NCBI GenBank assembly: GCA_009840735.1 | Contig: VXNF01000014.1 | Coordinates: 1 to 64,000, forward strand | Source: Acidimicrobiia bacterium | GTDB taxonomy: Bacteria; Actinomycetota; Acidimicrobiia; Acidimicrobiales; CATQHL01 | Direction of reading: 5' to 3' | Length of the DNA stretch: 64,000 bases | Part shown: positions 1-8,718 of the stretch, piece by piece | Numbering within the stretch: the stretch's first letter is position 1 | Layout: every line of letters begins with the position of its first letter | Notes under the pieces: generated by a model | The model's database searches: none | What the model saw: only the letters and a program-made list of their open reading frames with translations | What the model was told of the DNA's origin: nothing | Made by a program: the position numbers and the translations under genes

Positions 1-39
1 GCCTGGAGGTGGGGCCTGGAGGTGGGGCCTGGCGGGGCG
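1..39. repeat. 13-bp tandem repeat at window edge
   Basis: Two perfect copies of GCCTGGAGGTGGG (1-13, 14-26) and a third degenerate copy (27-39) lie just downstream of the divIVA-like stop codon. The array may extend outside the window. No function can be assigned. Confidence 0.7.
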
Positions 40-41
40 GC

Positions 42-635
42 CTAACGGGTGTCGCGGGCGCTCTCGGACGCGGCCCGCTCGAGTCGGGCCAGGAAGCTTT
101 CGGTCTGGCCAGGGTCCTCTGGGGCGGGCCCATCGTCGCTGCTGTCGCCGGCACCGTCGCTGGCGCCCTCCTCGGGCCCGTCAGCTGCGCCCACGTCTGT
201 TCTCTCGCCTGGTCCCGCGTCGGGCGGAGGGACCGCGGGGACCGCGCCGTCGGGGTCATCCGCAGCCAGATCCTCGCCGGCCGGCCCCCCGCCAGCGTCG
301 AGCAGCTCCAACGCCTCAAGGAGCCCGCGGCGGCGCTCGGCAAGCGTCCGCTGCAAGTCCCGGATCGCCTCGGCCAGACCGTCACGGCGACTCTGCAGCT
401 CGGCGATCTCCGCCAGCGTGTCTTGGCGAACCTGATCGATAGCGGTGCGCGCCCGCTCGGCGGCCAGCGCCGCCAACGGCTCGCTTCGCTCGGCCACGAG
501 TTCGTCCAGAGCCTCGGCCGCCTCGCGCAGGAAGGCGTCCACCTCGGCGGCGTCATAGCCCCGGAATCGCTCGGTGAAGCGAACCTCGCGCAGCGTCTCG
601 GGAGAGAGTTCCACGAGCGCAACCGTAGTGCTCAC
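42..635 (-). CDS. DivIVA domain-containing protein
   Basis: A 197-residue polar or septal scaffold protein of the DivIVA/Wag31 type, which in actinobacteria recruits cell-wall synthesis to curved membrane. Residues 10-45 carry the N-terminal DivIVA domain (LSPETLREVRF, then RGYDAAEVDAFL). A coiled coil follows to about residue 110, and an acidic Asp/Gly/Pro-rich tail covers about 113-178. The start is GTG. It is the last gene of the ftsZ-pgeF-yggS-sepF-yggT-divIVA run, the usual actinobacterial position. Wag31 proteins are often longer with more coiled coil, so this may be a short paralogue rather than the main growth-pole protein. Confidence 0.85.
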   Translation of the reverse strand: MSTTVALVELSPETLREVRFTERFRGYDAAEVDAFLREAAEALDELVAERSEPLAALAAERARTAIDQVRQDTLAEIAELQSRRDGLAEAIRDLQRTLAERRRGLLEALELLDAGGGPAGEDLAADDPDGAVPAVPPPDAGPGERTDVGAADGPEEGASDGAGDSSDDGPAPEDPGQTESFLARLERAASESARDTR

Positions 636-693
636 CGGCCAGTCGACCCGGAATCCCCGTCGCAGATTCCAGCGGCCGATTCCCGCAGCAGAC

Positions 694-945
694 TCAGCAG
701 ATGCGCGCCCGGAGGTAGAACAGCACCACCATGACGATCGTGGGCGCGAAGTCGAGCGCCACCGCGCCCACCCGCAGCGGCCGCAGCAACCGGCGCAGCG
801 GACGCAGGATCGGGTCTGTGACCATCATGAGGCCCCCGGCGACGGTGGCGGCGGCGCCGTCGGGTCGGATCGGGAACCAGCTCAGCAGGGCGCGGGCCAA
901 GAACGCCAGCGCGTACAGCAGGAGAATCCAGCAGAGGACGACCAC
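694..945 (-). CDS. YggT family membrane protein
   Basis: A short (83 aa) integral membrane protein with hydrophobic segments at about 2-22 and 62-80. Between them is the basic, proline-containing YggT signature (TDPILRPLRRLLRP). YggT proteins are commonly encoded between sepF and divIVA in Gram-positives; their role is poorly defined, with proposed links to division or osmotic tolerance. The GTG start lies 18 bases after the sepF stop, so it is probably in the same transcript. Confidence 0.85.
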   Translation of the reverse strand: MVVLCWILLLYALAFLARALLSWFPIRPDGAAATVAGGLMMVTDPILRPLRRLLRPLRVGAVALDFAPTIVMVVLFYLRARIC

Positions 946-963
946 GGCGCCGACCCGTGGGCC

Positions 964-1497
964 TCAGGCGTCAGCGGTCAGACTTCGTTCCTCGAGGGCC
1001 ACGCGCACGTCGCTGGGCGTGAGCAGGTAGACGCCCGGCGTCACCCGCTCCACCTGCCCGTCGAGGGCGTAGCAAAGCCCCGCGGCGAAATCCACCAGCC
1101 TGCGGCGCAGGTCGCTGTCGGCGTCTTGCAGGTTCACGATCACCGGCTGGCGCTGTTTGAAGTGGTCGCCGACTTCCTGGGCCTCGTCGAAGACTCCAGG
1201 CGACACCACGATCGGTCGGACAGCCGCTGTGGGCGGGCGAGGGCGCGCCACGCTGACCGCGGGCCGCAGCGTCGGTTCGGGAATGACCGGTTCCCCGGCG
1301 GGCGGCACGGCGGTCAGACCGCCGGGCTCGACGACTGGCGCCGGCTCGAGGGTCATCGGGCCACGCTCGTGGCTCGGCGCGCCGTAGGTATCGGTGCCGG
1401 CGTGGCCCCGAGCGGGCACGCCGAGATGGCCCGCGTACGGTTCTCCCTCGTCGGGCCCCAGGCCCAACCAGTTCACGAAGGATTTCAAGGCCGACAT
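964..1497 (-). CDS. sepF: Cell division protein SepF
   Basis: SepF (177 aa) anchors FtsZ filaments to the membrane, the job done by FtsA in other bacteria; no ftsA is present here. The N-terminal amphipathic helix MSALKSFVNWLGLG should bind the membrane. A Pro/Gly-rich linker covers about 15-85, and the C-terminal SepF domain (RPIVVSPGVFDEAQEV through the end) binds FtsZ. The ATG at 1497 is chosen over an upstream in-frame start because a GGAGGAG ribosome-binding site precedes it at the right distance. The FtsZ in this window ends in the conserved peptide that SepF recognises. Confidence 0.93.
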   Translation of the reverse strand: MSALKSFVNWLGLGPDEGEPYAGHLGVPARGHAGTDTYGAPSHERGPMTLEPAPVVEPGGLTAVPPAGEPVIPEPTLRPAVSVARPRPPTAAVRPIVVSPGVFDEAQEVGDHFKQRQPVIVNLQDADSDLRRRLVDFAAGLCYALDGQVERVTPGVYLLTPSDVRVALEERSLTADA

Positions 1498-1668
1498 GGG
1501 CTCTCCTCCAGAGATGTGCGGGCGATCCGCCCCGCCTCGGGTCCGGAGCGGCAACGCTTGCCGACGGCGGTCGGTCTCCGCGCACCGTCGGGGCGCGGCG
1601 TTGTCGTGGGCATATTCGTCACACCTCGCTGTCCGGGCCAGTCTAGTCCTCTCGGGAACCCCACGCCG

Positions 1669-2412
1669 TTACCGTTCATCCGCTGGGGGGTCGGCTGGGG
1701 GATCGGCTGGGAACCCGGCTGGGAACCCGGCTGGGAGATCCGCTGGGTCATCGGCTGCGGCATCATCGAGCAAGACACGCCCGAGTCGCAGCATGTTGGC
1801 GCCCTCTCGCACAGCCGCGGTGAAGTCGCCGCTGGTCCCCATGCTCCGCACCGGCAGGGCAAGCTCGTCAGCCAGGGCGCGGACCTGACGGAACTGGCGG
1901 CGCAGCGCCTCGTGACCTCCGGGCAGCGCCATGCACATGAGCCCGACAGGATGCAGCCCGCGGTCGGCGGCCTCGGCCACGAGGCGGCGCGCCGTCGCCT
2001 GATCGCACCCTCCCCGACCCGCTGTCGCCTGCTCGGTCACCTGCACAAGGATCTGCGCGCCCGGACTGTGCCGCGCGATCTCACTCAGCAGGCGGGAACG
2101 GTCGACGCTCTGCCACAGCTCGACGTGCGGCGCCAGACGGCGAACCTTGTTGGCCTGGAGGTTGCCGATGAAATGCCAGCGGGCCCCCGCCAGGCTCGGG
2201 GCCTTGTCGAGCAGTTCCTGCGCGTAGTTCTCGCCTAGCTCGTGCAGGCCTGCCGCCAAGGCCGCGGCGGCGCTGAGGCGGTCACGTCCTTTGGTCACCG
2301 CCACGATTCTGGTCGCGTCGGGGTCGCCGCCCGCCTCGGCGATCTGGGCGCGGATGCGCGCCAGGCCCCTCCGGACCTGCGTCGCGCGCCGGTTCAGCTG
2401 GCGCTGATCCAT
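1669..2412 (-). CDS. yggS: YggS family pyridoxal phosphate homeostasis protein
   Basis: A 247-residue single-domain PLP-binding protein of the YggS/PLPBP family, involved in vitamin B6 and amino-acid homeostasis. The PLP lysine is K41 in AVTKGRD. The family blocks WHFIGNLQANK and SMGTSGDFTAAV are present, and the phosphate-binding block reads MLRLGRVLL. The ATG start lies inside the end of pgeF (19-base overlap). A longer in-frame reading upstream is only the shadow of pgeF. The last about 25 residues are a low-complexity repeat of FPAG and DPPA units from a short tandem DNA repeat. Confidence 0.92.
   Translation of the reverse strand: MDQRQLNRRATQVRRGLARIRAQIAEAGGDPDATRIVAVTKGRDRLSAAAALAAGLHELGENYAQELLDKAPSLAGARWHFIGNLQANKVRRLAPHVELWQSVDRSRLLSEIARHSPGAQILVQVTEQATAGRGGCDQATARRLVAEAADRGLHPVGLMCMALPGGHEALRRQFRQVRALADELALPVRSMGTSGDFTAAVREGANMLRLGRVLLDDAAADDPADLPAGFPAGFPADPPADPPADER
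1676..1759. repeat. Degenerate 12-bp tandem repeat in the yggS 3' end
   Basis: About seven imperfect copies of a unit close to CGGCTGGGAACC lie in tandem. They encode the FPAG/DPPA tail of the YggS protein. Because the unit is a multiple of three, copy-number change would keep the frame. Confidence 0.75.
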
Positions 2413-3065
2413 GCGGCTAGGACGTGACGCTCGGTCTCGCCGCGGGCTCGGTGCGAGTACCACAGCTCCGGCTCGCAGGAGGTGCAGCGGCCCGCCTCGG
2501 TGAGGTGTCCGACTCCGCTGCGCGCCAGCTCGGTCCGCACTGCGGCGGGGATGTCCAGCGCCGGTGTGCCCCAGGCGGTCCGCGCCGCCACTTGCGGGCC
2601 GAACCGCTCGACCATGTCCCCCAGCGGCTCCTGTCCGAACTCGTAGCACTCCGGGCCGATGCACGGTCCCACATAGGCGCTGAGCTGGCGCCCGCCGAGA
2701 CGCCGCACGGCCGCCGCCGCCTGCTCGAGCACGCCCGCGGCCAGTCCCCGCCACCCGGCATGGGCCACCGCCACGACGCCTTCGGCAGCCACGAGCGCCA
2801 CCGGGGCGCAGTCGGCGGTCCTGACTGTCAGCACCGCGCCGGGCGTGGCCGTGACCGCGGCGTCAGCAGCCGACCCGTCGGCGTCGCCGGGCGCCGTCAC
2901 CGTCACGACGCGCGCGCTGTGCTGCTGGCGGAGCTTTGTCCAGGTGCCCTCGGCCAGCGAGGCCTGCTGCTCAACCGAGCAGTCTGCGAAGTCGCCGTCT
3001 CGCCTGTCGCTGACTCGCACCTCGGCTCGTCCGCCGCCGTTCAACTCCAGCGTCAGCGCCAGCAC
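2394..3065 (-). CDS. pgeF: Peptidoglycan editing factor PgeF (YfiH/laccase-domain)
   Basis: A 223-residue member of the YfiH/YlmD family (Cu-oxidase_4). Family members have been described as purine nucleoside-cleaving enzymes and as editing factors that keep wrong amino acids out of peptidoglycan precursors. The metal and active-site triad is visible: H49 (RQQHSA), C86 (RTADCAPVAL) and H102 (AHAGWRG). The block GPCIGPECYEFG follows, with two more cysteines near the C-terminus (CTSCEPELWYSH). The GTG start is 13 bases after the ftsZ stop and the 3' end overlaps yggS, so it is translated within the ftsZ operon. Confidence 0.92.
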   Translation of the reverse strand: MLALTLELNGGGRAEVRVSDRRDGDFADCSVEQQASLAEGTWTKLRQQHSARVVTVTAPGDADGSAADAAVTATPGAVLTVRTADCAPVALVAAEGVVAVAHAGWRGLAAGVLEQAAAAVRRLGGRQLSAYVGPCIGPECYEFGQEPLGDMVERFGPQVAARTAWGTPALDIPAAVRTELARSGVGHLTEAGRCTSCEPELWYSHRARGETERHVLAAWISAS

Positions 3066-3078
3066 TGCCTGCCCGAAC

Positions 3079-4158
3079 TCACCGGAGAAACGACGGGATG
3101 TCCAACTCCAAGTCGTCGCTGGTCTCTGCGGCGGCTTCTTCGGCCTCGGCGAAGGGATCCGGCAAGCTGCGCCGAGCCGAGACAGCGTCCTCCCGTCGGC
3201 CTCCCGTCTCGTCCCAGCGCTCGAAACCGGCGGCGATCACCGTGACCCGCATCGACTCACCGAGCTGCTCGTCGATGACGGCGCCGAAAATGATGTTGGC
3301 GTCCTCGTGTGACACGCCTCCGATGACCTCGGCCGCTTGGGTGACCTCCAGCAGACCCATCTCGGAGTTGCCCGAGATCGTCAGCAACAGGCCGCGGGCG
3401 CCCTCGATGGAGGACTCGAGCAGCGGGCTGGCAATGGCTTTGCGGGCCGCGCTGGCGGCGCGGTCCTCACCCGAGGCGGTGCCGACGCCCATGAGGGCTG
3501 AGCCGGCGTCGGACAGCACGGCCCGCACGTCGGCGAAGTCGGTGTTGATCAGACCGGGCGTGGTGATGAGATCGGTGATCCCTTGCACGCCTTGCAGGAG
3601 CACATCGTCGGCCATCTGGAAGGCGTTAAGCAGGCTGGTGCTCTCCGAGACTTCGTTCAAGAGACGGTCGTTGGGGATCACGATCTGGGTGTCGACCTTC
3701 TCTTTGAGACGTTGGATGCCCTGCTCGGCCTGCACGGAGCGTTTGCGCCCCTCGAAGCGGAACGGACGGGTCACCACCGCGATGGTCAAGGCGCCCAGAT
3801 CTCGTCCGATCTCGGCAATGACCGGGGCGGCGCCGGTTCCGGTACCGCCGCCTTCGCCGGCGGTGATGAACACCATGTCAGCGCCGTCGAGCGCCTCCCG
3901 CAGCTGCTCGGTGGCGGCGTTGGCCGCCGTCTCACCGACCTCGGGATCGCTGCCGGCGCCGAGGCCCCGCGTCAGGTCGCGTCCGATGTCGATCTTGATG
4001 TCGGCGTCGCTCATGAGCAGGGTCTGCGCATCGGTGTTGACCGCCACGAACTCCACGCCGCGCAGTCCCGCCTCGATCATCCGGTTCACAGCGTTGACGC
4101 CGCCGCCGCCGACGCCGACGACCTTGATGACAGCCAAGTATTGATGTGGGGCGCTCAC
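3079..4158 (-). CDS. ftsZ: Cell division protein FtsZ
   Basis: The tubulin-like GTPase (359 aa) that forms the Z-ring. The GTP-binding tubulin signature GEGGGTGTG is at residues 101-109 and the T7-loop block [10 protein letters not shown], needed for GTP hydrolysis, is at about 205-214. The chain ends in DIPSFLR (353-359), the conserved C-terminal peptide bound by SepF. A variable linker covers about 318-350. The ATG start follows a noncoding region with a palindrome and a -10-like element, so ftsZ probably has its own promoter in addition to readthrough from ftsQ. Confidence 0.98.
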   Translation of the reverse strand: MSAPHQYLAVIKVVGVGGGGVNAVNRMIEAGLRGVEFVAVNTDAQTLLMSDADIKIDIGRDLTRGLGAGSDPEVGETAANAATEQLREALDGADMVFITAGEGGGTGTGAAPVIAEIGRDLGALTIAVVTRPFRFEGRKRSVQAEQGIQRLKEKVDTQIVIPNDRLLNEVSESTSLLNAFQMADDVLLQGVQGITDLITTPGLINTDFADVRAVLSDAGSALMGVGTASGEDRAASAARKAIASPLLESSIEGARGLLLTISGNSEMGLLEVTQAAEVIGGVSHEDANIIFGAVIDEQLGESMRVTVIAAGFERWDETGGRREDAVSARRSLPDPFAEAEEAAAETSDDLELDIPSFLR

Positions 4159-4251
4159 GGCTTCCTCCCGGTTTGCTGCGGCAAGGGCCGCCTGTTTCTC
4201 TCGGTGTCGCCCGGTCCGCGAGTCGCGACCGAGCTGATTGGGGACTGCCTC

Positions 4252-4272
4252 AAGTTCAACTTGAACTTTATA
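4252..4272 (-). promoter_or_regulatory. Palindromic element with -10 box upstream of ftsZ
   Basis: Bases 4252-4268 are a perfect inverted repeat (AAGTTCAA, one base, TTGAACTT). A second perfect palindrome (TCAAGTT, one base, AACTTGA) overlaps it at 4250-4264. On the minus strand TATAAA (4272-4267) abuts and overlaps the repeat, so a bound protein would cover the -10 region. No good -35 is visible at 17 bases. Reading this as an ftsZ promoter/operator is inference; the palindromes are seen directly. Confidence 0.45.
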
Positions 4273-4296
4273 TCAGCCTCTGGTATATGAAGAAGT

Positions 4297-5088
4297 CTAC
4301 TGACAAGGATTGTGCCGCGTCAACACTGGATTTCCGGGGGCACGCACGTCAAGAGTCGCCAAACAGCGCAGGTTCACCTGCTCCATGACAGTGTGGACGG
4401 CGAGCATCTTGGCACCGAGCCGCGAGCCGTCGCCGAGCAACACGCGTCCGGCGCCATGGAGGTTTAGCACGAAGCCGTCGGAACCGGCTTCGATTGCTCG
4501 AACCGCTGGCTTGACCGGGTCGTAGAGAGCGCTTGCGACAGCCACGGCACCGCGTTGGTCGGCATTCAACCAATCCCCCGGCGCAGCGTGAGCCACGTTC
4601 ATTCCCAATATCGGCACCATCCCTGCAGCGGGGTACGGCTCAAGCGCCAGCACGCGCCCGTCCTCCTCCACGACGGCCCAAGCGCCCGGAATCGCCACGG
4701 CCGCCGCGGCCGAGCGTTCGGTCACCGAGAACTGCACCGCTCCGTCCCAGGACTTCTTCGAGTATACGTCTTGCACCCACGGCAGCCGGGCGATACGAGT
4801 CCGGGCGGCGGCAAGGTCGAGGCCCAGCAACGGTTCACCGGCACGGATTCCCGACGCCGAAATTATCTCAGCAGCGTCGGTTGTTTTGGCGCCGCGCACT
4901 TCGAGACGGTCCACGTCGAGCATTTCGCTTCGCGTCACCAGATACCCGCAAACAAGCGCCAGTCCGACCGCCAGTGCCAGCCACAACAAGCGACGTCGGC
5001 GGGACTCTTGAAGTTGGGTGGCTGCATCCACCGCGGCGCGTCTCTGCGCGATCCGGGGATGGGTGAGGCCCGGGGCGTGAACGGTCAT
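4297..5088 (-). CDS. ftsQ: Cell division protein FtsQ/DivIB
   Basis: A 263-residue bitopic division protein that bridges the divisome to septal wall synthesis. It has a basic cytoplasmic N-terminus, one membrane segment at about 34-51, a POTRA domain at about 57-127 (starting LEVRGAKTTDAAEI) and an FtsQ domain. The start overlaps the murB stop by four bases (ATGA), and ftsZ follows after a 138-base gap. Sequence is weakly conserved in this family, so position in the cluster and domain order carry the call. Confidence 0.92.
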   Translation of the reverse strand: MTVHAPGLTHPRIAQRRAAVDAATQLQESRRRRLLWLALAVGLALVCGYLVTRSEMLDVDRLEVRGAKTTDAAEIISASGIRAGEPLLGLDLAAARTRIARLPWVQDVYSKKSWDGAVQFSVTERSAAAAVAIPGAWAVVEEDGRVLALEPYPAAGMVPILGMNVAHAAPGDWLNADQRGAVAVASALYDPVKPAVRAIEAGSDGFVLNLHGAGRVLLGDGSRLGAKMLAVHTVMEQVNLRCLATLDVRAPGNPVLTRHNPCQ

Positions 5089-6152
5089 AGCTGTCTCCCT
5101 CGCGATTGCTCAAGGCCCATACCCTCCTGGTTCTGTCCCCCAGAATTTCGTTCTCCGATCCCCGCTCCCACATCGCCGGGTCCGTCGAATCCCAGGTCTC
5201 GCAAGCTGGGCTCGTCGAATCCCACGAGACAGGTCTCGTGGCGCAGCCGTATCCCGCTGTGGGACCGCACGCGGCGCGCCACTTCAGTCATGAGGGCCAG
5301 GACGTCACTAGCCGATCCCCCTAAGTCGGCTTGAATGAAGTTGGCGTGGACCGTGGACACCGCGGCGGAGCCGATCCGGAGCCCTTTGCAACCGGCGGCC
5401 TCCGCAAGTCGGCCCGCCGAATCGCCCGGGGGATTGGCGAATACCGATCCCGTATTCGCTCCGCCGGGCTGATGACGCCGCCGCCACGCAACGATCTGGC
5501 GGATCAGTTCTTCCTCGCGTTCTCGCTGGCTGGACCGGAGTTGGCATTCAACCTCAACTACAACGTGATGCCGTTGCAAAGCAGATGTGCGGTACCCGAG
5601 CGCCAGTTCCTCCAATGCAAACCGTCGCTGCCCTCCAGAGGCGAAGTCCGCAATGTCGGCCCAGCGCAGGACCTCGCGCATGTCCGAACCGTGACCCCCG
5701 GCGTTCATGCGTACCGCGCCGCCGACACTGCCAGGCACACCCACGGCCCAGCCGAGGCCACCCAGTCCCGCGGCGGCACAACGCCGCGCCAGCACCGGTA
5801 GGAGCGCGGCGGCGCCCGCGGTGACCGATGAGCCCTCGATGCGAGCCGCAGCGAACGCGCTCGTCAGGCGTAGCGCCACGCCCTCGAACCCGCTGTCCGC
5901 CACGAGCAGGTTCGAGCCGTTGCCGACCACGAGCACGTTCCAGCGCTCGACAGCCGCAAAGCCAGCGAGGCACCGAAGATCCGCCGCTGTACCCACCTCG
6001 ACGAGCAGTCGAGCGCAACCCCCGACGCGGTAGGTGCTTAGGGCACCGAGCGGGGCCTCGACAGCGACCCGACTGTCAGACAGGCGCGCAGCCAGCGACC
6101 GAGCCAGGCGCGGCCAGTCCGGCGCGGCGGGCGGGCGACCGTGTTCGGGCAT
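5085..6152 (-). CDS. murB: UDP-N-acetylenolpyruvoylglucosamine reductase MurB
   Basis: FAD enzyme (355 aa) that reduces UDP-GlcNAc-enolpyruvate to UDP-MurNAc with NADPH. The FAD-binding blocks VVGNGSNLLVADSGF (76-90) and VGVPGSVGGAVRMNAGG (137-153) are clear. Catalytic residues can be placed at R188 (GYRTS), S236 (NTGSVFANPP) and E306 (RHETC). About 43 residues after the last conserved block are an extra Gly/Glu-rich tail. The ATG start overlaps the murC stop by one base (TGATG). A much longer in-frame reading upstream is a shadow of murC. Confidence 0.95.
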   Translation of the reverse strand: MPEHGRPPAAPDWPRLARSLAARLSDSRVAVEAPLGALSTYRVGGCARLLVEVGTAADLRCLAGFAAVERWNVLVVGNGSNLLVADSGFEGVALRLTSAFAAARIEGSSVTAGAAALLPVLARRCAAAGLGGLGWAVGVPGSVGGAVRMNAGGHGSDMREVLRWADIADFASGGQRRFALEELALGYRTSALQRHHVVVEVECQLRSSQREREEELIRQIVAWRRRHQPGGANTGSVFANPPGDSAGRLAEAAGCKGLRIGSAAVSTVHANFIQADLGGSASDVLALMTEVARRVRSHSGIRLRHETCLVGFDEPSLRDLGFDGPGDVGAGIGERNSGGQNQEGMGLEQSRGRQL

Positions 6153-7561
6153 CAGCCCAGCGCCTCGATCAATTCCGCCGGCAGGGTGGTCAGGTCGCCG
6201 GCGTTGAGGGTCAGGCACAGGTCGCCCGGTCGCAGCTCGCGCAGCAGGTAGCTGTGGAGGTCGCCGCGGTGGGGAAGCCAGGCGACGCGCTTGTAGGGCT
6301 CGGCCTCCAACAGAGCGTCGACGAGCAGTTTGCCGCTGACACCGGGCTGCGGCGGCTCGCCGGCGGCATAGACGTCGGTCAGCACGACGAGTTCGGCAGC
6401 GGCGAAAGCGGTGGCGAAGTCCCGCCACAGCGCCGCCGTTCGGGTGTAGCGGTGCGGTTGGTAGACGCACACGATCCGCCGCCAGCCCCCGGCTCGGGCC
6501 GCGGCGAGCACCGCGGCCACCTCGCCGGGCAGATGGGCATAGTCGTCGATGAAGGTGACCCCGGCGGCGGCGCCTCGAAATTCGTACCTGCGGGCGACTC
6601 CGCCGTAGTGAGCGAGAATCTGCGCGCTGCGGACCAACGGGACGCCCAGTTGCTCCGCGGCACCCATGGCTGCCGCCGCGTTGGCGGCGTTGTGCAGTCC
6701 CGGCACCGGGAGCCGCACCCGCACACGGTCTCCGCCCCGGCGGGCCAGCGTGAAGTCGACGGTGGAGCGTGCGCTCACCACGTCGTCGAGGCGCAGGCTC
6801 GCACCGTCTCCTGTTCCGTAGCTGAGCGCATCCGGGTGCCGCGCCGCGAACCGCGCGCCCCACGGATCGTCGGCGCAGACCATGGCGAACCCCGGCAGGC
6901 TCGCCAGGAAGTCCTCGAACGCCGCGTGCAGTCGCATGAGGCTGCGGTAGTGCTCCAGATGATCCGCTTCGACGCTCGTGACCACGGCCGCTTCGGGATC
7001 GAGTTGCAGGAAACTGCCGTCGCTCTCATCGGCCTCCACGACTAGCCATTCCCCGCCGGCCCACACCGCTCCGCTGCCGATCTCGTTGACGTCGCCGCCC
7101 ACGACGAAGGAGGGCCGACATCCGGCCTCATCAAGAATCAGGGCCAACATCGAGGAGGTCGTCGTCTTGCCGTGCGTGCCGGCGACGGCCAGGGTCCGTC
7201 GCAAGCGGCAGACGGCGGCCAGAATGTCGGCGCGGGAGCACACCGGGATGCCGGCGAGGCGAGCCGCGGCCACCTCGACGTTGCTGTCACCCACGGCGCT
7301 GGAGCGGGCGACGAAGTCGGGGCGTTGGCCCGTCGGCACCGCCGCGCCGGTCGTGGCGGGGTCGGTCACATGCTCGGCCCGGTGCCCCACCACCACACCG
7401 AGCCCGCGGGCCTCGAGACGCTCGAAGGCGACCGACGCCTTCAGGTCCGACCCGGTAACGAGGTGGCCGGCGTCGGCCAACACCGAGGCGATGGCGCTCA
7501 TGCCCGCCCCGCCGACACCCACTAGGTGAACGTGACGGCGACCGTCGAGAGACACGTTCAT
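6152..7561 (-). CDS. murC: UDP-N-acetylmuramate--L-alanine ligase MurC
   Basis: ATP-dependent ligase (469 aa) that adds L-Ala to UDP-MurNAc. The N-terminal Rossmann domain opens with HLVGVGGAGMSA. The Mur-ligase P-loop is GTHGKTTT at 128-135, followed by VVEADESDGSFL and the C-terminal block YQPHRYTRT typical of MurC. The ATG start overlaps the murG stop by four bases. It lies between murG and murB as in many actinobacterial clusters. Confidence 0.97.
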   Translation of the reverse strand: MNVSLDGRRHVHLVGVGGAGMSAIASVLADAGHLVTGSDLKASVAFERLEARGLGVVVGHRAEHVTDPATTGAAVPTGQRPDFVARSSAVGDSNVEVAAARLAGIPVCSRADILAAVCRLRRTLAVAGTHGKTTTSSMLALILDEAGCRPSFVVGGDVNEIGSGAVWAGGEWLVVEADESDGSFLQLDPEAAVVTSVEADHLEHYRSLMRLHAAFEDFLASLPGFAMVCADDPWGARFAARHPDALSYGTGDGASLRLDDVVSARSTVDFTLARRGGDRVRVRLPVPGLHNAANAAAAMGAAEQLGVPLVRSAQILAHYGGVARRYEFRGAAAGVTFIDDYAHLPGEVAAVLAAARAGGWRRIVCVYQPHRYTRTAALWRDFATAFAAAELVVLTDVYAAGEPPQPGVSGKLLVDALLEAEPYKRVAWLPHRGDLHSYLLRELRPGDLCLTLNAGDLTTLPAELIEALG

Positions 7562-8718
7562 GGCGGCGATCCCTCGCCGGCTGCTGCGATCAACAGTGCC
7601 GCAACCCGCCCCGCGGCGTCTGGCTGGGCGAACCGGGCGGCCGCCGCTTGCATAGCCTCCAGCCGCGCCGGGTCGCCGAGGATGTCGGTGATCTCCGTGG
7701 CGAGGCGCTGTCCGTCGAGCTCGGACTCCGGGATCACGACCGCGGCACCCGCAGCGGCCAACGCCGCAGCGTTGGCGACCTGGTGGTCAGCACTGGCGCC
7801 CGCCATCGGCACCACCACTGCGGCCCGGCCGGCCGCTGCCGACTCGGCCAGCGCACTGCCGCCCGCTCGACTGACGACGAGGTCCGAAGCTGCCAGAGCC
7901 GCCGGCATGTCGTGCTCGTAGGCCAGGCGCTGGTAGTGGAGCCCCCGGTGCGGGTCCTGCGCTTCCGGCGAGGGTGCCTGATTCGCCCCAGCCTGGCCGA
8001 CGAGGTGACGCACCGTTACCTCGGAGCGGTCTTCCAGCAGAGCGCAAGCGCCGTCAACAGCCGCGTTGAGGCGCCTTGAGCCCTGCGACCCGCCGGTCAC
8101 CAGAACCAACCGGCGACTCTCAGCCACGCCGAGGGCGGCGCGGGCGGCGCTGCGCGCCTCGCCGCCGGCGGTGCCCTGCGGGGAGTCAGGGTGCATGCGA
8201 GCGATGGCCGCGCGCACCGGCAGTCCGGTCCGCACCGCACCCGCTAGGGCAGTGCCGTCGAAGGCGGTCGCGCAGGCTTTGGCCCAACGGGCGCTCAGCC
8301 GGTTGGCGGCGCCGGCCACAGCGTTGGCCTCCAGGACGACCACCGGGACGCCCCGCAGCCGGGCTGCTATCGCGCAGGCGGCGCTGACGTAGCCACCCTG
8401 GGCCAACACCACCTTGGGCGAGGTCCGCGCCAGCACCCCCCAGCACTGCCAGACGCCGCACGCCAGGGCGCAGGCCGCCCGCAGATTAGCCGCCGCGATG
8501 CGGCGCTGGAAGCCGCGGGCGCAGATCCCCGTCGCCGCGAATCCGGCGGCGGCAACAACCTCGGAGTCAAGCCGACGCCGGCTCACGACGAAGTGGAGCT
8601 CCGCCCGTCCTGCGTCAGCCAGCGCCTCGGCGACGGCCAGTCCGGGATAGATGTGCCCCCCGGTTCCGCCGCCTGCGATGACCGCCCAGGCGGGCCCGCG
8701 GCAGCCCGTGGCGGTCAT
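7558..8718 (-). CDS. murG: MurG glycosyltransferase (lipid II synthesis)
   Basis: Membrane-associated UDP-GlcNAc transferase (386 aa) that converts lipid I to lipid II. The first G-loop GGGTGGHIYPG is at about 16-26, the second block VTGGSQGSRRLN is mid-protein, and the donor-binding region SRAGGSALAESAAAGRA is near the C-terminus. The ATG at 8718 overlaps the ftsW stop by four bases; upstream in-frame sequence belongs to the ftsW shadow. Confidence 0.96.
   Translation of the reverse strand: MTATGCRGPAWAVIAGGGTGGHIYPGLAVAEALADAGRAELHFVVSRRRLDSEVVAAAGFAATGICARGFQRRIAAANLRAACALACGVWQCWGVLARTSPKVVLAQGGYVSAACAIAARLRGVPVVVLEANAVAGAANRLSARWAKACATAFDGTALAGAVRTGLPVRAAIARMHPDSPQGTAGGEARSAARAALGVAESRRLVLVTGGSQGSRRLNAAVDGACALLEDRSEVTVRHLVGQAGANQAPSPEAQDPHRGLHYQRLAYEHDMPAALAASDLVVSRAGGSALAESAAAGRAAVVVPMAGASADHQVANAAALAAAGAAVVIPESELDGQRLATEITDILGDPARLEAMQAAAARFAQPDAAGRVAALLIAAAGEGSPP

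Noticed and set aside
6153-6863. Longer N-terminus for murB
   Set aside because: It overlaps murC in another frame and has no MurB similarity; the ATG at 6152 gives the family N-terminus and a coupled overlap.
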